Positions 25,633 through 33,949 of a DNA stretch of 64,000 nt are shown here, piece after piece. The DNA comes from Sinomonas mesophila (GTDB lineage Bacteria > Actinomycetota > Actinomycetes > Actinomycetales > Micrococcaceae). A program made the translations under genes and the position numbers. Below the pieces are notes generated by a model. It saw only the letters and a list, made by a program, of their open reading frames with translations, was not told the origin of the DNA and ran no database searches. Positions within the stretch are counted from its first letter, which is position 1. Each line of letters starts with the position of its first letter. Where the stretch lies: positions 122,239 to 186,238 of the forward strand of contig NZ_KV908326.1 of NCBI RefSeq assembly GCF_001999765.1, written 5' to 3'.

Positions 25633-27300
25633 GTGAACAGCGCAGAGCCCGTGCACCCGGCTCCCCTCGATGCCCCCGCCTCCGACCGGCCCGCGCTCCT
25701 GCGCGCGCTCGCGACGGACCTCGCGGCCGCGGGCTTCACCGTCGACGGAGTCGCGGACCTCCTCGGCCCGTCGGCCCACGCGGCCCTCGCCCGCGACCAG
25801 ATCGTCCCCGCCCTCCTGGCGACCGCCCGGTCCGGCGACGACCCGCGCCGGGCCCGGCTCGCCGCCGTCGTGCGCTTCTTCCTCCTGGCCCGGCCGCTGA
25901 CGGGCGGGGAGCTCGACGGCGCCCTGCCCGCCGTCCGCGCGGAGGGCCTCCTCGCGCTCAGGCTCGCCGCCCCGGACGACGGCGGCCGCCTCGCCTCCAC
26001 GGTCGACCTGCGCCCGTACGCGTGGGACGCCGCCGCGGGGCAGACCGAGCTCTGGGTCGCCTCGGACCTGGCCGCGCACCAGCGCCCGGGCGTGCTGCGC
26101 GCGGACCACGTCCTCGGGATCGGCCACGCATCCGCGACGCTCGTCCAGACCACGGCCCGACGGCCCGTTGCGCGGGCCCTCGACCTCGGCACGGGCTGCG
26201 GGATCCAGGCCTTCCACCTGCTCGAGCACGCCGAGCACGTCGTGGCGACGGACGTCTCCGAGCGCGCGCTCGCGTTCACCCGGTTCAACCTCCTGCTCAA
26301 CGCGCCCTCGCTCGGGATCGACCCCGAGGACCCGGAGGGCCGCGTTGAACTGCGGCTGGGGTCGCTCCTCGAGCCGGTCGCGGGGGAGCGGTTCGACCTC
26401 GTCGTCTCCAATCCGCCCTTCGTCATCACTCCGCGCACGGCGGGGGAATCGGCTGAGGAGCAGTTCACCTACCGTGACGGCGGCCTCCCCGGCGACCGGA
26501 TCGTCGCGGACCTCGTCGCGGGGCTCGGCGGCGTGCTCGCCGAGGGCGGGACGGCGCAGCTGCTGGGCAACTGGGAGATCCCCGAGGGCGCCGCGTGGCA
26601 CGAGCGCGTGCGCCGCTGGGTCCCCGAGGGGCTCGACGCGTGGGTCCTCCAGCGCGAGGAGCTGACCCCGGAGCAGTACGCCGAAACCTGGCTCGCGGAC
26701 GCGTCCCAGCAGCGCGACCCGGCCGCCTACGAGGCCTCGTACGCGGCCTACCTCGCGGACTTCGCGGCCCGCGGCACGGCCGCGATCGGTTTCGGCGCCG
26801 TGTGGCTCCGCCGTCCCGGCCCCGGGCAGGCGCGCCTGGACCGCTTCGAGGAGCTGACCCATCCGCTCGAGCAGCCGATCGGCCCCCACTGGGCCGCCGC
26901 CGTCGGGCGTGCCGACTGGCTCGCCGCGGTGGGGGACGGGATCGCGGGGCAGCGGCTCACCGTCGCCGACGACGTCACGGAGGAGCGGCACCAGCGCCCG
27001 GGCGCCGAGCATCCCGGCGTCATCCTCCTGCGGCAGGGCTCCGGTTTCCGCCGCACGAACCTCATGAGCACCGAGCTGGCAGGCTTCGTCTCCGCGTGCG
27101 ACGGCGAGCTCACGGCCGGGCAGATCGCCTCCGCCCTCGGCGCGCTCCTGGGCAGGGACGACGACGGGTTCCGCGCGGGCCTCCTCGGTGAGGCCGCGAA
27201 CCTCGTCCTCGACGGATTCCTCATTCCCGCTGCGCGGGAGGGTACTGCGCGTGGCGGCGTCGCTCCTGATAGCACCGCCGCGGACCTCGCCCAATTGTGA
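25633..27300 (+). CDS. Class I SAM-dependent methyltransferase, HemK/PrmC-like NPPF type
   Basis: 555 residues from GTG 25633. The middle holds a Rossmann methyltransferase: motif I LDLGTGCGIQAFHLLEHAE, acidic motif II VVATDVSERAL, and motif IV LVVSNPPFVITPR, the NPPF signature of enzymes that methylate amide or ring nitrogens. An alpha-helical N-terminal domain of about 150 residues and a C-terminal domain of about 200 residues (FGAVWLRRPG, FRRTNLMSTELAGFVSACDG) flank it. This three-part layout is a common actinobacterial family of unknown substrate, much longer than PrmC, so a release-factor role is not implied. Confidence 0.86.
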   Translation: MNSAEPVHPAPLDAPASDRPALLRALATDLAAAGFTVDGVADLLGPSAHAALARDQIVPALLATARSGDDPRRARLAAVVRFFLLARPLTGGELDGALPAVRAEGLLALRLAAPDDGGRLASTVDLRPYAWDAAAGQTELWVASDLAAHQRPGVLRADHVLGIGHASATLVQTTARRPVARALDLGTGCGIQAFHLLEHAEHVVATDVSERALAFTRFNLLLNAPSLGIDPEDPEGRVELRLGSLLEPVAGERFDLVVSNPPFVITPRTAGESAEEQFTYRDGGLPGDRIVADLVAGLGGVLAEGGTAQLLGNWEIPEGAAWHERVRRWVPEGLDAWVLQREELTPEQYAETWLADASQQRDPAAYEASYAAYLADFAARGTAAIGFGAVWLRRPGPGQARLDRFEELTHPLEQPIGPHWAAAVGRADWLAAVGDGIAGQRLTVADDVTEERHQRPGAEHPGVILLRQGSGFRRTNLMSTELAGFVSACDGELTAGQIASALGALLGRDDDGFRAGLLGEAANLVLDGFLIPAAREGTARGGVAPDSTAADLAQL

Positions 27301-27309
27301 AGAGATAGC

Positions 27310-27338
27310 TTGACACAATAGCGAGTGTGGCGTTAATT
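27310..27338 (+). promoter_or_regulatory. Strong promoter of the ArsR-type regulator gene
   Basis: A consensus -35 TTGACA (27310-27315), a 17-base spacer and -10 TTAATT (27333-27338). This is the best sigma-70-like promoter in the window and lies in an unusually AT-rich patch. Confidence 0.75.
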
Positions 27339-27344
27339 ACACTC
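27323..27344 (+). promoter_or_regulatory. Operator-like inverted repeat over the -10 box
   Basis: GAGTGT (27323-27328) and ACACTC (27339-27344) form a perfect inverted repeat spaced by 10 bases across the -10 element. A further ACAC just inside the -35 gives another half site. Repression of its own gene by the ArsR-type product is a reasonable inference. Confidence 0.5.
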
Positions 27345-27370
27345 AACATCGGAACGACGAAAAAAGCACC

Positions 27371-28033
27371 ATGACCGAGAAGAAGCGCAGCCCCCGCACC
27401 GAGAACCCGGTGCGGATCACCGATCCGAAGGCCATCCGGGCTCTTGCCCACGCGGCGCGGCTCGAGGCCATCAACGAGCTCTACTCCAGCCAGAAGAGCC
27501 GGACCGCCACGGAGCTCGCGGCCTTCACGGGGCTGACCCCGAGCGCCATGAGCTACCACCTCCGGGCCCTCAAGAAGTGGGGCATCGTCGTCGACGCGCC
27601 CAGCGACGGGGACGGCCGGGAGCGCCGCTGGAAGGCCGCCGGGACCGACCTCAACCTCGACACCGCGACGACCGGGCAGACCCCGGGCCTGGCGATCGTG
27701 GACATGGAGCTCGAGTCGCTCCGCCGGCGCATCGCCTCGCACGCGCGGCACCGCGAGGACGCCCTCCGCCACGGCGAGCCGGACGAGACGCCCGTCATGG
27801 TCGTCTCGGGCAACGTCCTCAAGCTCACGCTCGAGCAGCGCGCCGAGTTCAAGCGGCGCATGTCCGCGCTCCTCGACGAGTTCGAGCCCGAGGACACGCC
27901 CGGGAGCGAGGAACCCGAGGGCGCCGAACGGATGTACGTGCTGTGGTCGATGCTTCCCGAGGTGCGCGAGGGCACGGCCGCCCCCGCCAAACCGCGGACG
28001 CGGCGCACGAAGGCCGCCCCGCCCGAGGGCTGA
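27371..28033 (+). CDS. ArsR-like winged-helix transcriptional regulator
   Basis: 220 residues. The N-terminal winged helix is clear: ALAHAARLEAINELYSSQ, then TATELAAFTGLTPSAMSYHL RALKKWG as recognition helix, and a basic wing DGRERRWKAAG. No metal-binding cysteines of the ArsR type are visible, so the signal is unknown. The C-terminal half is predicted helical (LEQRAEFKRRMSALLDEFEP) and may mediate dimerisation. A strong promoter with an inverted repeat over the -10 suggests autoregulation. It lies 158 bases before topA, in the same direction. Confidence 0.87.
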   Translation: MTEKKRSPRTENPVRITDPKAIRALAHAARLEAINELYSSQKSRTATELAAFTGLTPSAMSYHLRALKKWGIVVDAPSDGDGRERRWKAAGTDLNLDTATTGQTPGLAIVDMELESLRRRIASHARHREDALRHGEPDETPVMVVSGNVLKLTLEQRAEFKRRMSALLDEFEPEDTPGSEEPEGAERMYVLWSMLPEVREGTAAPAKPRTRRTKAAPPEG

Positions 28034-28191
28034 GCGCGCGTCCCGCACGGGCGCGTGTCCACAGGCGGGACGGGCGGCGCTTGCGCTCCGGCCGCCGTCG
28101 TATGGTGAACTAGGGACTTGCGCGGCCTCCGCCGCGCCCCCAGCGCGCCCCTCAGGGCGGCCAGGAGTGTTGCAGTTTGGCGAGGAGTACC
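28034..28191. promoter_or_regulatory. topA upstream region
   Basis: 158 bases. TATGGT (28101-28106) is a plausible -10 box about 85 bases before the start, with no well-placed -35. GAGGAG four bases before GTG 28192 is the ribosome site. Supercoiling control of topA is known elsewhere but cannot be seen here. Confidence 0.35.
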
Positions 28192-30984
28192 GTGGCCACG
28201 AAGGCTAGAACCGGCAAGAAGCTCGTGATCGTCGAGTCGCCGGCCAAGAGCAAGACCATCGCCCAGTACCTGGGCGAGGGCTTCGAAGTCGATGCCTCGA
28301 TGGGCCACATCCGCGACCTCCCGCAGCCCTCGGACCTCCCCGCCGAGCTCAAGAAGACCTCGGTGGGCAAGTTCGCCGTCGACATCGAGCACGGCTTCGA
28401 GCCGTACTACGTCGTCTCCCCGGACAAGAAGAAGAAGGTCGCCGAGCTCAAGGCCAAGCTCAAGGACGCCGACGAGCTCTACCTCGCCACCGACGGTGAC
28501 CGCGAGGGCGAGGCCATCGCGTGGCACCTGCTCGAGGTGCTCAAGCCCAAGGTGCCCGTGCACCGCCTGACCTTCCCCGAGATCACCAAGGAGGCCATCC
28601 AGCGCGCGATGGCCGAGCTGCGCGATGTCGACGAGTCCCTCGTCGACGCGCAGGAGACCCGCCGCGTCCTCGACCGGCTCTACGGCTACGAGATCTCCCC
28701 TGTGCTGTGGCGAAAGGTCGCGGGCGGCCTCTCCGCGGGCCGCGTGCAGTCCGTGGCGACCCGCCTCGTCGTCGAGCGCGAGCGCGAGCGCATGGCCTTC
28801 CGCACGGCGGAATACTGGGACCTCACGGCGACGCTGGCGCCGGCGGCAGGAAAGGGCGCGGACGACGGCGGCGCGGGGCAGAGCTTCACGGCCCGCCTCG
28901 CGTCGGTCGACGGGAAGAAGGTGGCCAGCGGCCGCGACTTCGACGACCGCGGCCAGCTCATCGCGAAGAACGCCCAGCTGCTCGACGAGGCCGCCGCGCG
29001 GGCCCTCGCCGAGGGGCTCGAGGGCGCCGACTTCGCCGTCCGCTCGGTCGAGGAGAAGCCGTACACCCGCCGTCCCGCGGCGCCGTTCACGACCTCGACC
29101 CTCCAGCAGGAGGCCGCCCGCAAGCTGCGGTTCTCGGCGCGCGTGACGATGCAGCTCGCGCAGCGCCTGTACGAGAACGGCTACATCACCTATATGCGTA
29201 CCGACTCGACGGCGCTGTCCGATCAGGCCGTCACGGCCGCGCGCCGCCAGGCCTCCGAGCTGTACGGCGGCGAGTACATCCCGCGCTCGCCGCGCGTGTA
29301 CGCCTCGAAGTCCAAGAACGCGCAGGAGGCCCACGAGGCCATCCGCCCCGCGGGGGACTCCTTCCGCACGCCCGCCCAGGTCGCGAAGCAGCTCTCGGGC
29401 GACGAGTTCCGCCTCTACGAGCTCATCTGGAAGCGCACCGTCGCGTCGCAGATGGAGGACGCGAAGGGCTCGACCGCGACGGTCCGCCTCGGCGCCGTCG
29501 CCGTCTCCGGTGGGGCCGCTGGGCGGGACGCCGAATTCGCCGCCTCGGGCACGGTCATCACCTTCCGCGGCTTCCTCGCCGCGTACGAGGAGGGGCGGGA
29601 CGAGGCGCGGGAGGACACGGAAAACGGAGGAAGCGCGGCGGGCCAAGCGGCCTCCGGCGACGGGGGGCGCCTCCCGGCGCTCACGCAGGGCCAGGCCCTT
29701 CACGCCCTCGAACTCGCTCCGAACGGCCACCAGACGTCCCCGCCGCCGCGCTACACGGAGGCCTCGCTCGTCAAGACGCTCGAGGAGCGCGGCATCGGCC
29801 GCCCGTCCACGTATGCGGCGACCATCTCGACGATCATGGACCGCGGGTACGTGCGCTCGCGCGGCACGGCGCTCGTGCCGAGCTGGATCGCGTTCTCGGT
29901 GGTCCGCCTCCTCGAGGAGCACTTCCACGACTACGTCGACTACGACTTCACCGCCGAGATGGAGGAGGACCTCGACCGGATCGCTGCGGGCGAGCAGGCA
30001 GGCTCCGAGTGGCTCAGCCACTTCTATTTCGGCGACGACGACAACCCCGGCCTGACGCGGATCGTCAACGGCCTGGGGGAGATCGACGCCCGGGAGGTCA
30101 ACTCGGTCGAAATCGCCCCGGGCATCATCCTGCGCGTGGGCAAGTACGGCCCGTACCTCGAGAAGCCGCTGCCCGAGGGTGCCCCCGAGGGCACGGCGCC
30201 CGAGCGCGCCAACGTCCCGGACGACCTCGCCCCGGACGAGCTCACGGCCGAGAAGGCGCGCGAGCTCATGGAGACGGCGGGCCCTGAGGAGCGCGTCCTC
30301 GGCACCGACCCGCACACGGGGCACACCGTCGTCGCCAAGAGCGGGCGCTACGGCGCGTACGTGACCGAGGTGATCCCGGAGCCGACCCCCGAGCAGCTCG
30401 CCGCGCAGCCGGTCGAGTACTACAAGAACGGCAAGCCCAAGCCGCCGAAGAAGCCCGCCAAGGTCAAGCCGCGCACGGGCTCGCTCTTCAAGTCCATGAC
30501 CGTGGACTCGGTGACGCTCGAGGAGGCCCTGGCCCTCATGAGCCTGCCCCGCCGGCTCGGCGAGGACGCGGAGGGCAACGCCATCACCGTCCAGAACGGC
30601 CGCTTCGGCCCGTACCTGAAGAAGGGGACCGACTCGCGGTCGATCGGCAGCGAGGAGGAGATCTTCACGATCACCCTCGAGCAGGCCCTCGAGATCTACT
30701 CCCAGCCCAAGACCCGCGGCGGCCGCACCGCGACTCCGCTGCTGGCCGAGTTCGGCGAGGACCCGACGTCGGGCAAGCCGATCGTGGTCAAGGAGGGCCG
30801 CTTCGGCCCGTACATCACGGACGGGGTCACGAACATCACCGTGCCGCGCAGCACGGCCATCGAGGAGCTCACGCGCGAGCGCGCGATCGAGCTCCTCGCC
30901 GAGAAGCGTGCGAAGGGCCCGGCCAAGCGCCCGGCGTCGCGCGGCCGCTCCGGCGGAGGCCGGACGAAGGCAGGAGCGAAATGA
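28192..30984 (+). CDS. topA: DNA topoisomerase I (type IA)
   Basis: This essential enzyme relaxes negative supercoils; 930 residues. GTG 28192 is chosen because of the GAGGAG site and because the protein then opens with TGKKLVIVESPAKSKTI, the Toprim start. The Toprim acid triad is at LYLATDGDREGEAIAWHL, and the catalytic Tyr lies in NGYITYMRTDSTAL. The C-terminal third has repeated topoisomerase C-terminal modules (NGRFGPYLKKG, EGRFGPYITDG, each with GxYGPY-like cores) instead of zinc fingers. It ends in a basic Lys/Arg/Gly tail, as in mycobacterial and streptomycete enzymes. Its stop overlaps the next start by 4 bases. Confidence 0.97.
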   Translation: MATKARTGKKLVIVESPAKSKTIAQYLGEGFEVDASMGHIRDLPQPSDLPAELKKTSVGKFAVDIEHGFEPYYVVSPDKKKKVAELKAKLKDADELYLATDGDREGEAIAWHLLEVLKPKVPVHRLTFPEITKEAIQRAMAELRDVDESLVDAQETRRVLDRLYGYEISPVLWRKVAGGLSAGRVQSVATRLVVERERERMAFRTAEYWDLTATLAPAAGKGADDGGAGQSFTARLASVDGKKVASGRDFDDRGQLIAKNAQLLDEAAARALAEGLEGADFAVRSVEEKPYTRRPAAPFTTSTLQQEAARKLRFSARVTMQLAQRLYENGYITYMRTDSTALSDQAVTAARRQASELYGGEYIPRSPRVYASKSKNAQEAHEAIRPAGDSFRTPAQVAKQLSGDEFRLYELIWKRTVASQMEDAKGSTATVRLGAVAVSGGAAGRDAEFAASGTVITFRGFLAAYEEGRDEAREDTENGGSAAGQAASGDGGRLPALTQGQALHALELAPNGHQTSPPPRYTEASLVKTLEERGIGRPSTYAATISTIMDRGYVRSRGTALVPSWIAFSVVRLLEEHFHDYVDYDFTAEMEEDLDRIAAGEQAGSEWLSHFYFGDDDNPGLTRIVNGLGEIDAREVNSVEIAPGIILRVGKYGPYLEKPLPEGAPEGTAPERANVPDDLAPDELTAEKARELMETAGPEERVLGTDPHTGHTVVAKSGRYGAYVTEVIPEPTPEQLAAQPVEYYKNGKPKPPKKPAKVKPRTGSLFKSMTVDSVTLEEALALMSLPRRLGEDAEGNAITVQNGRFGPYLKKGTDSRSIGSEEEIFTITLEQALEIYSQPKTRGGRTATPLLAEFGEDPTSGKPIVVKEGRFGPYITDGVTNITVPRSTAIEELTRERAIELLAEKRAKGPAKRPASRGRSGGGRTKAGAK

Positions 30985-31532
30985 GCGAAGAGCAGACGCA
31001 CGGCACGGCGAACGGCCCTGCGACCGGCACACCGGCGGAGGACGGTGGCACCCCGCCGCACCTCGACCCGGCACCGCTCACGGAACTCGAGGAGGCCCTC
31101 GCGGCCGCCTCCGAGATTCAGGGCGGCGAGGGGGAGAACGCAGAGACGGCGCCGATCCTGGCGTTCCTCAACGGCCTCGTCTGCCTACTCGTGCCCGAGC
31201 CGGTGCCAGGCCAGACGGAGTATGTCGAGCCGCTCGTCCTGACCAACAGCGAGGGCAAGCCGCTCGTCGCGGCGTTCACGCACCGCGCGCGGATCCGGCC
31301 GGACTTCCTCGACCACGCGCCCACGGTCGTGGAGACGCAGGGCGCCGTGCTCCTGCAGAACCTCGGCACGGAGCTCGGCGTCGTGCTCAACCCCGGCAGC
31401 GCCTACGGCTTCGAGCTCAGCACGGAGCACGTCGCCGCAGTCCTGCGGGACTTCCGCCCGGCAGAGCCGGGGGAGACAGCGCCGGGAGGGGCCGGGCCGG
31501 ACGAGCTCGGCGAGGGCCGGGCCGGGGAATAA
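30981..31532 (+). CDS. SseB family protein
   Basis: 183 residues. The core ETAPILAFLNGLVCLLVPEP, VAAFTHRARIRPDF and GVVLNPGSAYGFELSTE match the SseB N-terminal domain (PF07179-like, from memory). Flanking regions are acidic and low in complexity. The ATG overlaps the topA stop (ATGA), suggesting coupled translation. The function of bacterial SseB-domain proteins is largely unknown. In actinobacteria it commonly lies next to topA. Confidence 0.72.
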   Translation: MSEEQTHGTANGPATGTPAEDGGTPPHLDPAPLTELEEALAAASEIQGGEGENAETAPILAFLNGLVCLLVPEPVPGQTEYVEPLVLTNSEGKPLVAAFTHRARIRPDFLDHAPTVVETQGAVLLQNLGTELGVVLNPGSAYGFELSTEHVAAVLRDFRPAEPGETAPGGAGPDELGEGRAGE

Positions 31533-31533
31533 T
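31528..31533 (+). promoter_or_regulatory. Possible -10 (AATAAT) for leaderless ppx
   Basis: AATAAT spans the stop of the previous gene and sits 6 bases before ATG 31540, with no ribosome site between. It deviates from TANNNT only at the first base. Confidence 0.4.
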
Positions 31534-31539
31534 GGGCTT

Positions 31540-32559
31540 ATGCGTCTAGGCGTCCTCGACATCGGTTCCAACACCGTGCACCTACTCCTGGTGGACGCCC
31601 ACCCCGGCGCGCAGCCCGTCGCGTACGCCTCGCACAAGCGCCCGCTCTCCCTGGTGAGGTTCCTCGACGCGGATGGGAGCATCAACGAGGCTGGCCAGCG
31701 CGAGCTCGTCGACTTCGTCCAGGAGGCCTGGGCGTTCGCGGGCAGGCACGACGCCGAAGACCTCCTTGCGTTCTGCACCTCGGCCATCCGCGAGGCCACC
31801 AACGGCGAGGCCGTGCTGGACCGGGTCCAGCGCGAAGCGCACGTGATGCTCCAGGAGCTCACGGGCCCGGAAGAGGCGGCCATGACCTTCTTCGCCGTCC
31901 GCCGCTGGTACGGCTGGGGCGCCGGGACGATCCTGGACCTCGACATCGGCGGGGGCTCCTTCGAGCTCGCGATGGGCCATGACTCCCTGCCCGCCGTGGC
32001 CACCTCGGTCCCGCTCGGCGCGCAGCGGCTCACCCGGGACTGGCTGCCCGAGGACCCGCCGAGCGCCAAGAGCGTCAAGGACGTGCGGCGGTACGTCAGG
32101 GACACGCTCAAGCCCGTCGTGAAGGAGTTCGCGCCGTTCGGGCCCCCCAACCTTGTCACCGGGACGTCGAAGACCTTCCGGTCCCTCGCCCGGATCGCCG
32201 GCGCCGCGCCGTCCGGCGCGGGACCCTATGTCCGCCGCGTCCTGACCCGCACTGACCTCGGCCTGTGGACGCAGCGGATCTCGGCGATGGCCGTGTCGGA
32301 CCGCATCCACCTCCCCGGCGTCTCGGAGGCCCGCGCCCGGCAGCTCCTCGCCGGGGCCCTCGCAGCCGAGGCCGCGATGGAGCTCTTCGAGATCGATCAG
32401 CTCGAGATCTGCCCCTGGGCGCTGCGTGAGGGACTCATCCTCCGCCGCCTCGACCAGCTCGTCCTCGAGGGCCCGCTCGAGCCGCCCGCGCACATCGAGC
32501 CCATCCAGAGCGAGCGGCTCCGCGCCGCGCGCCTCCACCCGTCGAGGGCGCGCGCATGA
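31540..32559 (+). CDS. ppx: Ppx/GppA phosphatase family protein
   Basis: 339 residues. It is a probable exopolyphosphatase or pppGpp phosphatase of the short actinobacterial type. The actin-like ATPase fold is visible: RLGVLDIGSNTVHLLLVDA (phosphate 1), CTSAIREATNGEAVL with the catalytic Glu, ILDLDIGGGSFELAMG (phosphate 2) and LVTGTSKTFRSLARI (adenosine motif). It lacks the C-terminal HD-like domain of the E. coli enzymes. The order ppx, TIM-barrel protein, proC resembles the Rv0496-Rv0500 region of M. tuberculosis. Which substrate it uses is open. Confidence 0.9.
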   Translation: MRLGVLDIGSNTVHLLLVDAHPGAQPVAYASHKRPLSLVRFLDADGSINEAGQRELVDFVQEAWAFAGRHDAEDLLAFCTSAIREATNGEAVLDRVQREAHVMLQELTGPEEAAMTFFAVRRWYGWGAGTILDLDIGGGSFELAMGHDSLPAVATSVPLGAQRLTRDWLPEDPPSAKSVKDVRRYVRDTLKPVVKEFAPFGPPNLVTGTSKTFRSLARIAGAAPSGAGPYVRRVLTRTDLGLWTQRISAMAVSDRIHLPGVSEARARQLLAGALAAEAAMELFEIDQLEICPWALREGLILRRLDQLVLEGPLEPPAHIEPIQSERLRAARLHPSRARA

Positions 32560-33452
32560 CCGGCGCCGAGCAGACGCCGTCGGACGCCGCCGAGGGGGAG
32601 CGCGCGACGTCGGACGCCGCGCAGTCGGCGACCGCTGAAGCCTCACGCGAGGCGGAGGACCGCCACATCCCCGTGGCCCTCTCGAGCGCGTCGGTGTACC
32701 CGCTGAGCATTCACGACGCGTTCGCTGTCGCCTCCGACCTCGGCTTCGACGGCGTCGAGGTCATGGTCACGAACAACGCCACGAGCCAGAAGGCGGACGA
32801 GCTCATCCACCTGGCGGAGCGCTACGGCCAGCCGATCGTCTCGATCCACGCCCCGACCCTCCTGCTGACCCAGCAGGTGTGGGGAGCGCCGTGGAACAAG
32901 ATCAGCCAGTCGTGCAAGATGGCGCTCGAGGTCGGCTGCGACACGGTCGTCGTCCATCCCCCGTTCCGGTGGCAGGGTGCCTACGCCGAGACCTTCGCCC
33001 ACGGCGTGCGTGATCTCGCGGAGGCGTTCGGCGTCCGGATCGCCGTCGAGAACATGTACCCGTGGCGTGTCCGCGGCCGCGAGACTCTCGCCTACCTCCC
33101 GCACTGGGACCCCGTCGGGCAGGGGTACAGCGACGTGACGTGGGACTTCTCGCACGCCGCGACCGCACGGGAGGACAGCCTCGCGGCGCTCAAGGCCCTC
33201 GGCAGCACGGTGCGCCACGTGCACCTCACCGACGGCTCGGGGCGGACCTTCCGCGACGAGCACCTCGTTCCAGGCCGCGGCACGCAGCAGGTGGCCGAAT
33301 GCCTGCAGTACCTCGCGGGCAACGGCTTCGAGGGCGCCATCGTGGCTGAGATCAGCACGCGCAAGGCCCGGGCCGCCGGGGACAGGGAGCGCCTGCTCGC
33401 CGAGACCCTCGAATTCGCCCGCACGCACCTGGGCCAGACCGTCTCACGGTAG
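32556..33452 (+). CDS. Sugar phosphate isomerase/epimerase-like TIM-barrel protein
   Basis: 298 residues. It opens with about 38 low-complexity residues, after which the TIM barrel starts (HIPVALSSASVYPLSIHDAF). Metal-ligand-type residues of the xylose-isomerase-like fold appear in VVVHPPFRWQG, IAVENMYPW, VTWDFSHAATA and VHLTDGSG, and GAIVAEISTRKARA provides a late Glu. ATG 32556 overlaps the ppx stop by 4 bases. Its biochemical reaction is unknown, although the gene is conserved next to ppx and proC in actinobacteria. Confidence 0.85.
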   Translation: MTGAEQTPSDAAEGERATSDAAQSATAEASREAEDRHIPVALSSASVYPLSIHDAFAVASDLGFDGVEVMVTNNATSQKADELIHLAERYGQPIVSIHAPTLLLTQQVWGAPWNKISQSCKMALEVGCDTVVVHPPFRWQGAYAETFAHGVRDLAEAFGVRIAVENMYPWRVRGRETLAYLPHWDPVGQGYSDVTWDFSHAATAREDSLAALKALGSTVRHVHLTDGSGRTFRDEHLVPGRGTQQVAECLQYLAGNGFEGAIVAEISTRKARAAGDRERLLAETLEFARTHLGQTVSR

Positions 33453-33949
33453 GCCGCCGGGCCGCGTCGTGCGGATGGCCACGCCGCCCAGTGCCGCTCG
33501 GCCCACATGCAGAGGCTTAAATGCAGAACGCCGGGACGGTTCTGCAGGAAACATTGGGGGAAATCTCCTGCACCGCCCCGGCGCCTGGGACCGATCCGGT
33601 GAACCGGATCGGTACCATCACTCGCACCTAATGAGTGGTTCCACGATACGCCCGCGTTCCAGAGGGACGCCACGAATTTGGCTGAGAGTACCCTGTGAAG
33701 CCGAGCCGCTGGCATCGCGACGGCGCATGCCCGCGACCACATGCGAAGGGCACCGGCAGCGGGGGAAGGCGGGGACCGATCCCATGCTGCCAGTGCCCGT
33801 GCGGCGGATCCGGGGAGACCCGCCGCTTCCATCACTCGCACCCTGTGAGGTGATCACCACCCTACGGAGGGCGCATGGGGGCATCCCGGACGAATCGTGG
33901 GAGCAAGCTGGGAATGCGCGTCGCTGCCTCGGCTGGCAGGATGGAGGGC
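33453..33949 (+). ncRNA. Long structured leader or RNA with duplicated blocks upstream of proC
   Basis: About 500 bases without a convincing gene but full of inverted repeats. They include CGCCGGGACGG (33529-33539) with CCGCCCCGGCG (33573-33583), enclosing GCAGGA/TCCTGC. ACCGATCCGGT-GA-ACCGGATCGGT (33590-33613) is a perfect 11-bp hairpin. GGCACCGGCAGC (33749-33760) pairs with GCTGCCAGTGCC (33786-33797) with one mismatch. GCGGCG/CGCCGC (33801-33826) and palindrome GGTGATCACC (33849-33858) follow. Two blocks occur twice in the same order: GGGACCGATCC (33587, 33772) and CCATCACTCGCACC (33615, 33829). This looks like two related RNA units in tandem. I recognise no known riboswitch class. Confidence 0.45.
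33590..33613 (+). repeat. Perfect 11-bp inverted repeat with 2-base loop
   Basis: ACCGATCCGGT, GA, ACCGGATCGGT. Too tight a loop for a good RNA hairpin as drawn, so a cruciform-like or protein-binding site is also possible. It forms part of the first of the two duplicated units upstream of proC. Confidence 0.8.

Noticed and set aside
27553-31074. A 1173-codon open frame antisense to topA
   Set aside because: Shadow frame of topA without any recognisable motif; topA is unambiguous.
33680-33702. TPP-riboswitch-like stretch CTGAGAGTACCC in the proC leader
   Set aside because: The first half of the thi-box looks right but the required downstream ACCTGATC...GCCAGCG part is missing and proC is not a thiamine gene.
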